From the NCBI RefSeq assembly GCF_024172185.1, contig NZ_JAMZEC010000001.1:8221001-8285000 (forward strand): a stretch of DNA of 64,000 bases, read 5' to 3'. Shown in pieces: positions 41,641-49,589 of this stretch (the first letter of the stretch is position 1; each line of letters begins with the position of its first letter). This DNA is from Nonomuraea roseoviolacea subsp. carminata (GTDB lineage: Bacteria > Actinomycetota > Actinomycetes > Streptosporangiales > Streptosporangiaceae). Below the pieces are notes generated by a model. That model ran no database searches. It was not told the origin of the DNA and saw nothing but the letters and a program-made list of their open reading frames with translations. A program made the position numbers and the translations under genes.

Positions 41641-41653
41641 CAGTTGGCAACTG
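41641..41653. promoter_or_regulatory. HxlR operator candidate
   Basis: CAGTTGGCAACTG, perfect 6-bp arms around G, within a longer element (ttggtttcagttggcaactga) partly repeated 35 bp downstream (atggtttcataacgcaacttg, 14 of 21). Sits midway between the HxlR gene and the MFS stub. Confidence 0.5.
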
Positions 41654-41703
41654 ATCGGAGAATGGGCCAGAATGGTTTCATAACGCAACTTGTTGGAGGG
41701 GTG

Positions 41704-42162
41704 ATGGCACGCGACGACACCGACGGGCGCGGCCCCGCGTGGACGGACCCGGGCTGCCCGGTCGCCCGCACGGTCGATCTGGTCGGCGACCGGTGGAGCC
41801 TGCTCGTCATCCGCGACGCCATGGACGGCGCCCGCTCGTTCACCGACTTCCAGCAGCGCACCGGCATCGCCCGCAACATCCTCACCGACCGGCTCCGCAG
41901 GCTGACCGCGCACGGCCTGCTCACCCAGGTCGAGGCCCCCTCGGGCAGACGCAGGCTGTACGCGCTCACCGAGGCGGGCAAGGACCTGTTCCCCGTGATC
42001 GTCACGCTGCGGCAGTGGGGCGAGCGCCACGCCTTCGAGGCGGGGGAGACGCATTCGGTGCTGGTCGACGGCGACGGCTCCCGCGTGCCCGACCTCCTGC
42101 CCGTGGCGGCGGACGGGTCACCGCTGACGAGCGACACGACCTCGGTGCGCCGGCCCGCCTGA
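41704..42162 (+). CDS. HxlR-family transcriptional regulator
   Basis: 152 residues. HxlR winged helix with conserved Cys: GCPVARTVDLVGDRWSLLVIRDAMDG, SFTDFQQRTGIARNILTDRLRRL and wing VEAPSGRRRLYALTEAG. Cys near residue 18 is the family's redox/aldehyde-sensing position. It faces the MFS stub, so it was likely the repressor of that lost exporter. Start ATG 41704 with ribosome site ttggagggg; a GTG at 41701 is also in frame. Confidence 0.88.
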   Translation: MARDDTDGRGPAWTDPGCPVARTVDLVGDRWSLLVIRDAMDGARSFTDFQQRTGIARNILTDRLRRLTAHGLLTQVEAPSGRRRLYALTEAGKDLFPVIVTLRQWGERHAFEAGETHSVLVDGDGSRVPDLLPVAADGSPLTSDTTSVRRPA

Positions 42163-42182
42163 CCTCCGCGCGCGGGGCGCGG

Positions 42183-42857
42183 TCAGGCGACCAGGCGCAG
42201 CCAGGCCGCCGCGAGGGCGGCGTGCCCGGCCGGCGTCGGGTGCACGCCGTCCTCGGACCAGTGCTCCGGACCGGTCGTGGCGGCGAGCCCGGCGAACATG
42301 CCGTCGGCGGCCAGCAGGTGCGCGCCGTACCTGCCGGCGAGCTCCCGCACGGCCTGGATCTTCGGGTCCAGGTCGGCGCGCCACTCCTTCCGGACCTCGG
42401 CGCCGAGGCGCATGTCGCCGACCTCGACCTCGCCGCTGACCGGCAGGAGGAACGGCTCGATGAGGACCAGCTCGGCGCCGGCCTCGGCCAGCGGGGCGAG
42501 CAGGCGGTCGTAACCCGCCGCGAAGTCCTGCGCGGAGATCGGGTGGCCGTCCGGGTCGTACGTGTGCCAGCCGACGTCGTTCATGCCGACGAGGATCGAC
42601 ACCACGTCCGGGCGCGCGTCGAGCACGTCCGCCCGCCAGCGGGCTTCGAGGTCCATCACCTTGTCGCCCGCGACCCCGGCGTTCAGCCAGGTCACGGACC
42701 GGTCCGGGTGCCGGAGGCCCCATTCGCCGGCGACGCGCAGCGGGTAGCCGAACCCGAGGCCGTCCTCGCTCTCCAGCCGCCGGCAGTCGGTGATCGAATC
42801 GCCGGCGAACACCACGGTGCCGCCCGGTCGGAGAGTGATCGTCGTGTGCGCTCCCAA
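42183..42857 (-). CDS. SGNH/GDSL-family hydrolase
   Basis: 224 residues. Block I nucleophile in VVFAGDSITDCRR, block III Asn in ILVGMNDVGWHTYD, and block V Asp-His in WSEDGVHPTPAGHAALA. No signal peptide, so it is probably cytoplasmic; typical of acetyl-xylan or rhamnogalacturonan acetyl esterase-like GDSL enzymes. Start is a TTG at 42857 with a weak ribosome site, because no ATG or GTG lies between it and the first conserved strand. The gene begins 20 bp after the broken FAD monooxygenase. Confidence 0.85.
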   Translation of the reverse strand: MGAHTTITLRPGGTVVFAGDSITDCRRLESEDGLGFGYPLRVAGEWGLRHPDRSVTWLNAGVAGDKVMDLEARWRADVLDARPDVVSILVGMNDVGWHTYDPDGHPISAQDFAAGYDRLLAPLAEAGAELVLIEPFLLPVSGEVEVGDMRLGAEVRKEWRADLDPKIQAVRELAGRYGAHLLAADGMFAGLAATTGPEHWSEDGVHPTPAGHAALAAAWLRLVA

Positions 42858-42877
42858 GGACTCGGTCGAGGACTGCT

Positions 42878-43486
42878 TCAGGACGCCGGGTGGCCGAACC
42901 AGCGGGCGGCGGCCCGCTCGAACGCCTCCCGGTCGGGGTCGCGATCGCCCGCCCAGGCGACCACGCCGTCGGGCCGGACGAGCACGGCGCCCAGGCCGAG
43001 GTCGTTCCGCGCCGGGCCGGCCGCGTACCGCACCCGGCCCGCCCAGCCCAGCGCCGCATCGCGCAGGCGCCGGTCGCCGGTGAAGTCGAGGACGACGCCG
43101 AGCCCGTCGCTCATCAGCTCGCCGAGGCGGGTGCCGTCCTCAAGGCGGAAGTCCGGGGCGTCGCGCCCGGTCAGCGGCTGGTCGCCGCCGAGGTCGTGAC
43201 GGATCGTCGAGCCCGAGGTCCGGCCGAACACGTACGTCGCTCCGTCGCGGGTCCCGATCAGGTCGCGGACCACCGCCTGGATCGCCTGGGCGTGCGGGTC
43301 CGGCTTCATGACCGCCGACTGGGCGCGCGTCCAGTCGAGAGCCTGGGCGCCGAGCGGACGGCGCTCGTCGGTGTAGGTGTCGAGCAGCCCGTCCGGCGCG
43401 TGCCCGCGCACGGTCGCGGCGAGCTTCCAGCCCAGGTTCATGGCGTCGCCGATGCCGAGGTTGAGTCCCTGCGCCCCGAGGGGGGG
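42878..43486 (-). pseudogene. C-terminal half of an FAD-dependent aromatic hydroxylase
   Basis: About 200 codons from PPLGAQGLNLGIGDAMNLGWKLAATVRG, the second FAD motif of PgaE/RdmE-like hydroxylases, through to the complete thioredoxin-like C-terminal domain (LVRPDGVVAWAGDRDPDRE, end FGHPAS). The N-terminal 300 or so residues, with the GxGxxG motif, are missing. The 5' break lies in a run of seven G at 43480-43486 shared with the neighbouring fragment. An in-frame ATG at 43441 exists, but the product would have no FAD site. Confidence 0.8.
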
Positions 43487-43890
43487 ACGGCGGCGTACGG
43501 GTGGCGCTCTGCCTGGAGACCGGCGACCTGGCCGGCGCGGAGCAGGCGCTGACGAAGGCGTACGCGGCGGCGCTGGAGACCCGGGACCTGCCGATCCTGG
43601 CGCTGGTGGCGGTGAACGCCGCCGCGCTGGCCGAGGCGCGGGGACGGCATCGCGAGTCGGCCGTCCTGCTCGGCGTCGCCTCCCGGCTGCGCGGCGCGCA
43701 CGACCGCACCGACCGTCAGGTCCGCGAGCTCACCCGCCGGGGGCGGGCCGTGTTGGGCGAGGAGGCGTTCGCCGCGGCGTACGGCGAGGGCTGGGAGCTG
43801 GACCGGACGGCGGCGGTCACGGCCGCGGGGGCGGCTACGCGGACAGCCGATCCAGCCATTCCGTCAGCAGGCGCTGCTCGGCGCGGCTGA
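43480..43890 (+). pseudogene. C-terminal remnant of an AfsR/LuxR-like ATPase-TPR regulator
   Basis: About 120 codons: VRVALCLETGDLAGAEQALTKAYAAALETRDLPILALVAVNAAALAE over two TPR-like helices, then LLGVASRLRGAHDRTD and a terminal GEEAFAAAYGEGWELDR. This matches the end of the AfsR/BTAD or LuxR ATPase-type regulators whose N-terminus holds a P-loop. That part is missing. The frame ends at 43890, running 56 bp into the 3' end of the convergent TetR gene. Confidence 0.7.
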
Positions 43891-44548
43891 GGACGTCCTG
43901 GTCGGGCAGTGCGGCGCGCAGGGCACGGGCGGCACCGGCGGGGCCCTGCTCCTGCACGGCCGGTTCCCGGGTGGTGACGGCGGTGATCATCGCTTCGCGC
44001 ATGGCGTGGAGGAGGGCGGGATCGCGCTGGGGCTCGGGCAGGGACAGCCAGGTCAGGACGGCGCCGCGGGCGGTGGCTTGGATGATCTGGGCCGCGAGGT
44101 CCTCCTCGACGCGCAGCAGGCCCGCGACGGCCAGCCGGCGGATGCGCGCCATGAGGATGTCGAGGCCGAACCGGAAGACCGTGGTGGACCTGGCGGGCTC
44201 GCCGTACATCAGCCCGTACAGCGCGGGGTTGGCCAGTCCGAACTCGACCGCGACGTCCCAGCCGGCGCGTAGTTCCCCGATCGGGTCCTGCGGGTCGGGG
44301 TCGATGTGCTTGGCGGCCAGAAACCGGGTGAGGCCGTGTTCGGCCACGGCGTCGAGCAGGCCCTCCTTGTCGCCGAACAGCCGGTACAGGGCCGGGGGTT
44401 GCAGTCCGGCCGCGTCGGCGACCGCGCGGGTGGTGAGCGCGTCGCGCCCCCCGCGTTCCAGCAGGTCGATCGCGACGTCGATGATCCGGCGGCGGGTCTG
44501 CTCGCGCGCTGTGGCGCTGGGCTCCGCGGGGTTCGGGTCAACCGGCAT
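43835..44548 (-). CDS. TetR-family transcriptional regulator
   Basis: 237 residues. HTH RRRIIDVAIDLLERGGRDALTTRAVADAAGLQPPALYRLFGDKEGL across residues 19-63; C-terminal domain with LRAGWDVAVEFGLANPALYGLMY, the TetR_C_33-like form. Divergent from the amidohydrolase at 44677 (128 bp between starts); several GTTA/TAAC elements lie between. Start ATG 44548 (MPVDPNPAEP); the frame upstream to 44644 is across these operators. Confidence 0.87.
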   Translation of the reverse strand: MPVDPNPAEPSATAREQTRRRIIDVAIDLLERGGRDALTTRAVADAAGLQPPALYRLFGDKEGLLDAVAEHGLTRFLAAKHIDPDPQDPIGELRAGWDVAVEFGLANPALYGLMYGEPARSTTVFRFGLDILMARIRRLAVAGLLRVEEDLAAQIIQATARGAVLTWLSLPEPQRDPALLHAMREAMITAVTTREPAVQEQGPAGAARALRAALPDQDVLSRAEQRLLTEWLDRLSA

Positions 44549-44613
44549 GTACCGATGATAACGCCGGTCGAGTACCAGGGGAATTATCAGCGTTAACAGA
44601 CATATGCTCACAT

Positions 44614-44624
44614 CGTTAGTAACG
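44614..44624. promoter_or_regulatory. TetR operator candidate
   Basis: CGTTAGTAACG, a perfect inverted repeat with 5-bp arms, within a region holding further TAACG/CGTTA copies (gataacgcc near 44556, agcgttaac near 44590, gataacgtg near 44628). Confidence 0.45.
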
Positions 44625-44676
44625 GTGATAACGTGACTTCCCATCCATTGGAAACACCAGTGCGAGGAGCGTCACC

Positions 44677-45729
44677 ATGGCCGACCGTCTGCGGATCATC
44701 GGAGTGGAAGAGACCGTCGTCGTGCCCGCCGTTCACGAGGCGTACCGGCGGGCCGGATCCCCACAGATCCCCGCCCGCGGCTTCGGCGACGGCCCGATCG
44801 CCCGGAACCTGCGCGAGGCCGGTGAGCGGCGGCTGGCCCACATGGACGACCAGGGCATCGACGTCGCCGTGCTGTCCCTGTCGTCGCCGGGTGTGCAGGA
44901 CCTGCCGGAGGCCGACGCGATCGCGGTCGCCCGTGAGGCCAACGACCAGCTCGCGGAGATCGTCGCCGCGCGCCCCGACCGCTTCCAGGCGTTCGCGGCG
45001 ATCCCCACGCAGTCGCCGGCCGCGGCCGCGGCCGAGCTGGAGCGCGCGGTGGGCGAGCTGGGCTTCCCCGGCGCCATGCTGTACGGACGCACCGGGGACA
45101 AACTGGCCGACCACCCGGACAACGACGAGCTGTACGCCACCGCCGAACGGCTCGGGGTGCCGCTGCACTTCCACCCGCAGACGCCCGTCCAGCCGGTGAT
45201 CGACGCCTACTACTCCGGCATCGGCCCGATCGGCACGCCGCTGGCCGGAGCGGCGATCGGCTGGTACTACGACCTGGGCGTGCAGTACCTGCGCATGATC
45301 TTCTCCGGTGTCTTCGACCGGTTCCCCGACCTGCAGGTGATCGCCGGGCACTGGGGCGAGGTCGTCCTGTTCTACCTCGACCACACCGGGTTCTTCGCGG
45401 AGGCCGGCGACCTTCAGCGGCCGCTCGCGGACTACTTCCGGCAGAACTTCTGGGTCGCGGGCAGCGGCACCAACAGCCCCCGCTACCTGCGCTGGACCGC
45501 CGAGGTCATGGGCACCGACCGGATGCTGTACTCCACCGACTACCCCTTCACCTACGGCTTCCGCCCCGGCGGCTTCCCCTATGTCGACACCAGCGGCGGC
45601 GCCGCCCGTTCCTTCCTGGAGCAGGCGCCCTTCACCGACGAGCAGAAGGCCGACATCGCGCACCGCAACTGGGAACGTCTCACCGCCCGGCCGGCGCCGG
45701 TCACTCGTCGTGAGCGGCCCGCGCGGTGA
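44677..45729 (+). CDS. Amidohydrolase-2 family (ACMSD / resorcylate decarboxylase-like)
   Basis: 350 residues. TIM-barrel metal-dependent hydrolase or decarboxylase: N-terminal metal-site variant VEETVVVPAV, with Glu in place of HxH as in gamma-resorcylate and 2,3-dihydroxybenzoate decarboxylases; RRLAHMDDQGIDVAVLS; His in LHFHPQTPV; GHWGEVVLFYLDHT; and C-terminal Asp in MLYSTDYPFTY. These non-oxidative decarboxylases act on hydroxybenzoates. It is probably induced through the divergent TetR. Start ATG 44677. Its 3' end overlaps the convergent lipoprotein hydrolase by 29 bp. Confidence 0.88.
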   Translation: MADRLRIIGVEETVVVPAVHEAYRRAGSPQIPARGFGDGPIARNLREAGERRLAHMDDQGIDVAVLSLSSPGVQDLPEADAIAVAREANDQLAEIVAARPDRFQAFAAIPTQSPAAAAAELERAVGELGFPGAMLYGRTGDKLADHPDNDELYATAERLGVPLHFHPQTPVQPVIDAYYSGIGPIGTPLAGAAIGWYYDLGVQYLRMIFSGVFDRFPDLQVIAGHWGEVVLFYLDHTGFFAEAGDLQRPLADYFRQNFWVAGSGTNSPRYLRWTAEVMGTDRMLYSTDYPFTYGFRPGGFPYVDTSGGAARSFLEQAPFTDEQKADIAHRNWERLTARPAPVTRRERPAR

Positions 45730-46606
45730 CGCGTTCGATGGCCTTGACGGCGACGTCGGGCTGGTCGACGTAGATGTAGTGGCCGCTCTTGTCGGCCGTG
45801 CTCAGCTCGGCGCCGCCGGACAGCGCGAGCCATGCGCGCTGGCCCGCGGCCCACGCCCGCTCCAGGCGCGGCCCGTACTCGGGGACGGCCGCGAGGTACG
45901 GCTTCCCGTGCCGGATCACCGCCACCGGGATGTCCCCGGCGGAACGGACCTCGCCGTCGGTGACGGCGAGTTTCTCCGGGTTCTCCCCCTTGAACATCGC
46001 CAGAGTCTGCGCGCGCAGCTCGGCCGCCGGGCCGGTGGCGGACTCGGGGATCGCCTTCGTGATGTCGGCCGCCATGGTGGGCGGGGTGGCGTCCATCAGC
46101 ACCAGCCCCTTGATCCTGTCCCGGTGGTCGGGGGCGTACCTGGCGGCGATCAGGCCGCCCAGCGAGTGCCCGGCCAGCACGACCGGGCCGTCACCGGCGA
46201 CGCGGTCGAGCACCCCGGTCAGGACCTTCCCGGTGCCGGCGATGTCCTGGGGGCCGTCGGGCCGGTCGCTCGCGCCCGCGCCGAGCCGGTCGTAGGAGCA
46301 GACCCGGTTCCGCTCGCTCAGCGTCTTTTGAATCGCGGCCAGCTTGTCCAGCCCGTCGCCCGCCCCGTGCATCAGGACGATGACCGGCCGGCCCTTCTCC
46401 GGGCCGCCCGAGCAGGACACGTTCACCGACCGGCCCGCGACAGCGATCTTCTCGGTCCCGGAGATCGGGGCGGGACCGGCCGCCTTGGTGGCGGGGGCCA
46501 GGGGGTCCCAGTTCTCCATCGCGTCGCCGTCGCAGCCGGCGGCCCCCGCGCCGAGCACGGCGCAGCACAGTGCGGCCACAACGGATGTCCTGGTCCTGCG
46601 GAGCAT
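45701..46606 (-). CDS. Secreted alpha/beta-hydrolase lipoprotein
   Basis: 301 residues. Signal peptide RRTRTSVVAALCCAVLGAG ending in lipobox GAAGC (Cys about 24), so it is membrane-anchored outside the cell. The alpha/beta-hydrolase core has LMHGAGDGLDKL, nucleophile Ser in LAGHSLGGLIAARYA, Asp region in VLMDATPP, and final His in SGHYIYVDQPDV. Substrate unknown. Start ATG 46606 (MLRRTRT); the frame upstream is in the promoter region. Convergent with the amidohydrolase. Confidence 0.85.
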   Translation of the reverse strand: MLRRTRTSVVAALCCAVLGAGAAGCDGDAMENWDPLAPATKAAGPAPISGTEKIAVAGRSVNVSCSGGPEKGRPVIVLMHGAGDGLDKLAAIQKTLSERNRVCSYDRLGAGASDRPDGPQDIAGTGKVLTGVLDRVAGDGPVVLAGHSLGGLIAARYAPDHRDRIKGLVLMDATPPTMAADITKAIPESATGPAAELRAQTLAMFKGENPEKLAVTDGEVRSAGDIPVAVIRHGKPYLAAVPEYGPRLERAWAAGQRAWLALSGGAELSTADKSGHYIYVDQPDVAVKAIERVTARAAHDE

Positions 46607-46710
46607 GAGGTCCTCCAGTGAGGGAGTCGGCGCCGGGGTGACGCGTACGGCGGCGCGGCGAGAAGGAGCGGGGATGGGCCGTAACGCTACGGATCGGGCG
46701 CCGCGGGATC

Positions 46711-46778
46711 GTCCCCGTGGGGTGGACATTCGCCGGTAGCTCGTACGGGGGACAGACGAGTGTCCACCGTGCGGGGAC
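46711..46778. promoter_or_regulatory. Long imperfect inverted repeat upstream of the CPBP operon
   Basis: Arms of 21 bp, 46711-46731 (GTCCCCGTGGGGTGGACATTC) and 46758-46778, pair at 17 of 21 with a 26-bp spacer. GTGGAC and GTCCAC mark the inner ends. In the 270-bp gap between the lipoprotein gene and the CPBP gene. Either an operator for the response regulator at 48846 or an mRNA hairpin. Confidence 0.4.
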
Positions 46779-46876
46779 GACTCCAGGCCGCCGGATCCCT
46801 AGCGTTTCCCGGCGTAGCGGCGGCAACCCGTCACGCGGTCCCTCCCCTCAAGGCCCCCTCACGTTAGGAACTCGTC

Positions 46877-47698
46877 ATGCGGTTGTTGAAACAGCTCGTG
46901 CCCGTCGCGGCGGTCGCCTTCGCCGGCGGCGCCCTCGTGGGCGCGGTGCAGGGGAACCCGTTCCTCACCCTGCTCCTCGGTCTCGCGACGGCCGTGCTCG
47001 CCGTCCTCGTCTACGCCCGCGTGGTGCGGTGGTCCGAGCGCCGCGCGCCGGCGGAGGTGGCGGCGCGGGGCGCCGCCGGCGCCGTCGCGCGCGGGACGCT
47101 GATCGGGGTCGCGCTGTTCGCGGCGGTCATCCTGAACATCGCCCTCGTGGGCGGCTACCGGATCGCCGGCCAGGGGTCCCTGACGGGCGCGGCCGGGCTG
47201 TTCGGCTTCATGGCCGCCGCCGCGGTGACGGAGGAGCTGCTGTTTCGCGGCATCCTGTTCAGGATCGTCGAGGAACGCACGGGGACGTGGCCGGCGCTGG
47301 CGCTGACCGCCGTGCTGTTCGGCCTGTCGCACCTGTTCAACCCGCACGCCGACCTGTGGGGCGCGATCGCGATCGCGGTCGAGGCGGGCGGCATGCTCGC
47401 CGCCGCCTACGCCGCCACCCGCACCCTGTGGGTGCCGATCGGCGTGCACTTCGGCTGGAACTTCGCGGCGGCCGGCATCTTCGGCACCGAGGTCTCGGGC
47501 AACGGCGCGGTGCAGGGGCTGCTGCACGGCGTGACGTCGGGACCGGCCCTGCTCACGGGTGGCGCGTTCGGGCCGGAGGCGAGCGCGTACGCGGTGGTCT
47601 TCGGCCTGCTGCTGACGGCCGTGTTCATGTGGCTGGCCCGCCGGCGCGGCAACGTGGTCCCGGTCCGGCGCCGCGCGGCCGCTACGCTCACCCCATGA
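46877..47698 (+). CDS. CPBP-family intramembrane metalloprotease (Abi/CAAX-like)
   Basis: 273 residues, about seven or eight membrane helices. Motif 1 EELLFRG (Glu119-Glu120, Arg124), motif 2 FGLSHLFNPH (His152) and motif 3 GVHFGWNF (His191, Asn195) are all intact. These membrane glutamic proteases act in bacteriocin self-immunity, protein maturation or regulation. It begins an operon with a histidine kinase (ATGA overlap) and response regulator, so its proteolysis may feed into signalling, or the pair may control it. Ribosome site is weak; ATG at 46877. Confidence 0.9.
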   Translation: MRLLKQLVPVAAVAFAGGALVGAVQGNPFLTLLLGLATAVLAVLVYARVVRWSERRAPAEVAARGAAGAVARGTLIGVALFAAVILNIALVGGYRIAGQGSLTGAAGLFGFMAAAAVTEELLFRGILFRIVEERTGTWPALALTAVLFGLSHLFNPHADLWGAIAIAVEAGGMLAAAYAATRTLWVPIGVHFGWNFAAAGIFGTEVSGNGAVQGLLHGVTSGPALLTGGAFGPEASAYAVVFGLLLTAVFMWLARRRGNVVPVRRRAAATLTP

Positions 47699-48849
47699 TC
47701 GATTTACGGCGGGTCACGGACGTGTGGCGGCGGTGCGACGTCGTGGTCCGGGATCTGCCGTTCGGGGTGCTGATGGCCGTCGCGTCGCTCCTGCCGGCGC
47801 TCCACGGCAAGGGGACGCAGGTCGGCGACCTGCCGATCCGGGCGTTCGACACCCTGGCGTTCGTGGTGATCGCCCTGGAGTCGCTGCCGCTCGCCGTGCG
47901 CCGGCGGTGGCCGGCCGTGTGCCTGGCCCTGGTGTCGCTCGGCTTCGCCCTCGACCAGGTGCGCGGCTACCACGTGCTGGCGAGCAACGCGATGCCCATC
48001 GCGCTCATCAGCGCGGGCGCCCACCTGGAGCGCTTCCGGCGTGTCACCGTCATCCTCCTGTCGACGGCGTACGTGCCGCTGGCGCTGGCGCTCAACCGGC
48101 TCGGCGCGAGCGAGAAGGTGGAAGGCTACGTGGTGTTCTACCTGGCCCTGGCCCTGGCGTGGGGCATCGGGGTCTGGCTGCGCTCCACCCGCGCCGCCGA
48201 GGCGGAACGCCGCCGCCACGTCGCCGAGGCCACCCGCGCCGCCGAGCGCACCCGGATCGCCCGCGAGCTGCACGACGTCGTGACGCACCACGTGACGGCG
48301 ATGGTCGTGCAGGCCGAGGCGGCCCGCTACCTGACGGCCGTGCCCGACCGCCTCGACGCGACGCTGAGCGCCGTCACCGACACCGGCCGGCGGGCCATCA
48401 CCGATCTGCGGCACATGCTCGACCTGCTCAAGGCCGACCACGACACCGACGTCGGCATGCCGTCCACCGGGGAGCTCCACACGCTCGTGGAGCGGACCCG
48501 CCGGGCCGGGCAGCCGGTGGAGTTCGTAGAGGAGGGCAGCCCGGCGGAATCGGCGGGCAGCGCCGAGTTCGTGACGTACCGGGTCGTGCAGGAGGCCCTG
48601 ACGAACGCCCTCAAACACGCCCACGGCAGTCCCACCGCGGTCCGGGTGCGTCACGGCGAGAAGGAGATCAGCGTGGAGGTCAGCACCGGCGGTTCCGGCT
48701 CCAGGGCCGCCTCTCCCGGCGGGAGCGGGCGGGGCCTGGCCGGGCTCCGCGAGCGGGTGGAGGCCCTGGGCGGCGAGTTCAGCGCCGACCGGCGGGCGGG
48801 CGGCGGCTTCGTGGTCCGGGCCCGCATCCCCGTGGGCGGCCGGTCGTGA
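47695..48849 (+). CDS. Sensor histidine kinase (HisKA_3 type)
   Basis: 384 residues. Five or six membrane helices to residue 165, a coiled stretch AAEAERRRHVAEATRAAER, phospho-acceptor His193 in RIARELHDVVTHHV, an HATPase N-box in VVQEALTNALKHAHG and G2 box RGLAGLRERVEALGG. The usual G1 DNG is missing: the region reads VSTGGSGSRAASPGGSGRGLAG, a drift seen in some actinobacterial kinases. Start ATG 47695 overlaps the CPBP stop (ATGA). It partners the regulator that overlaps its own stop (GTGA). Confidence 0.9.
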   Translation: MIDLRRVTDVWRRCDVVVRDLPFGVLMAVASLLPALHGKGTQVGDLPIRAFDTLAFVVIALESLPLAVRRRWPAVCLALVSLGFALDQVRGYHVLASNAMPIALISAGAHLERFRRVTVILLSTAYVPLALALNRLGASEKVEGYVVFYLALALAWGIGVWLRSTRAAEAERRRHVAEATRAAERTRIARELHDVVTHHVTAMVVQAEAARYLTAVPDRLDATLSAVTDTGRRAITDLRHMLDLLKADHDTDVGMPSTGELHTLVERTRRAGQPVEFVEEGSPAESAGSAEFVTYRVVQEALTNALKHAHGSPTAVRVRHGEKEISVEVSTGGSGSRAASPGGSGRGLAGLRERVEALGGEFSADRRAGGGFVVRARIPVGGRS

Positions 48850-49505
48850 GCGCGCCGGTACGGGTCCTGGTCTGCGACGACCAGGCGCTGATCCGCACCG
48901 GCTTCGCGACGATCATCGACGCGCAGCCGGACCTGGAGGTGGTGGGGGAGTGCGGCGACGGCCGCGCCGCCGTCGAGCTGGCGCGCGAGCTGCGGCCGGA
49001 CATCGTCGTGATGGACGTGCGCATGCCGGTGCTCGACGGCATCGAGGCCACCCGCCGGCTGGCCGGCGCCGGCGTCGCCGATCCCGTCAAGGTGCTCGTG
49101 GTGACGACGTTCAACCTCGACGAGTACGTGTACGAGGCGCTGCGCGCGGGGGCGAGCGGGTTCCTGCTCAAGGACGCGCCGCCGGCGCAGCTCCTGCACG
49201 GCATCCGCACCGTCGCCTCGGGGGCCGCGCTGCTGGCTCCCGAGGTGACGCGGCGGCTCGTCGGCAGGTACGCGTCCCGGATCCGCCCGGCCCAGGGCAC
49301 TCCCGGCGAGACCGCGCTGACGCCGCGCGAGCTGGAGGTGCTGCGGCTCATCGCCGACGGCCTGTCCAACAGCGAGATCGCCGCCACGCTGGTGATCAGC
49401 CAGGAGACCGTCAAGACGTACGTGTCGCGCATCCTGACCAAGCTCGACCTGCGTGACCGCGTGCAGGCGGTGGTCTACGCCTACCGCCGGGGCCTGGTGA
49501 CCTGA
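48846..49505 (+). CDS. LuxR/NarL-type response regulator
   Basis: 219 residues from a GTG overlapping the kinase stop. Receiver domain with acidic DD at 11-12, phospho-acceptor Asp57 in DIVVMDVRMPVLDG, Thr in VVTTFNLDEYV and Lys in GFLLKDAPP; LuxR helix-turn-helix with LTPRELEVLRLIADGLSNSEIAATLVISQETVKTYVSRIL. It forms a two-component system with the kinase just upstream. Targets unknown; the CPBP operon itself is the first candidate. Confidence 0.93.
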   Translation: MSAPVRVLVCDDQALIRTGFATIIDAQPDLEVVGECGDGRAAVELARELRPDIVVMDVRMPVLDGIEATRRLAGAGVADPVKVLVVTTFNLDEYVYEALRAGASGFLLKDAPPAQLLHGIRTVASGAALLAPEVTRRLVGRYASRIRPAQGTPGETALTPRELEVLRLIADGLSNSEIAATLVISQETVKTYVSRILTKLDLRDRVQAVVYAYRRGLVT

Positions 49506-49535
49506 GGACCACCGCCCGGAGACCTCGACCCGGCT

Positions 49536-49589
49536 GTCGGCGCGCGGCCGTCTCGCCCGTCGGCGTGCGGCCGTCAGCGTGTGGCCGTC
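49536..49589. repeat. Short tandem repeat containing the MarR stop
   Basis: gtcggcgcgcggccgtc (49536-49552) and gtcggcgtgcggccgtc (49559-49575), then a partial third copy to about 49589. The TGA of the MarR gene (49574-49576) falls in it. Confidence 0.6.

Larger units (their letters stand above)
41355..41683 (+). pseudogene. Truncated SnoaL-like protein fused to an antisense MFS start
   Basis: Begins as a good SnoaL_4/NTF2-like protein (MSTTDDRLAIIETCTRMAWH, DQREWDRLAGIFADSVTLDY, TPAQIVGAWSGLLGAFD), but after about 70 residues the sequence becomes proline-rich nonsense and ends at 41683. Complete relatives are 120-150 residues. The nonsense part is the reverse complement of the beginning of an MFS gene (41564-41624). 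The gene was divergent from LysR and likely its target. Confidence 0.75.
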
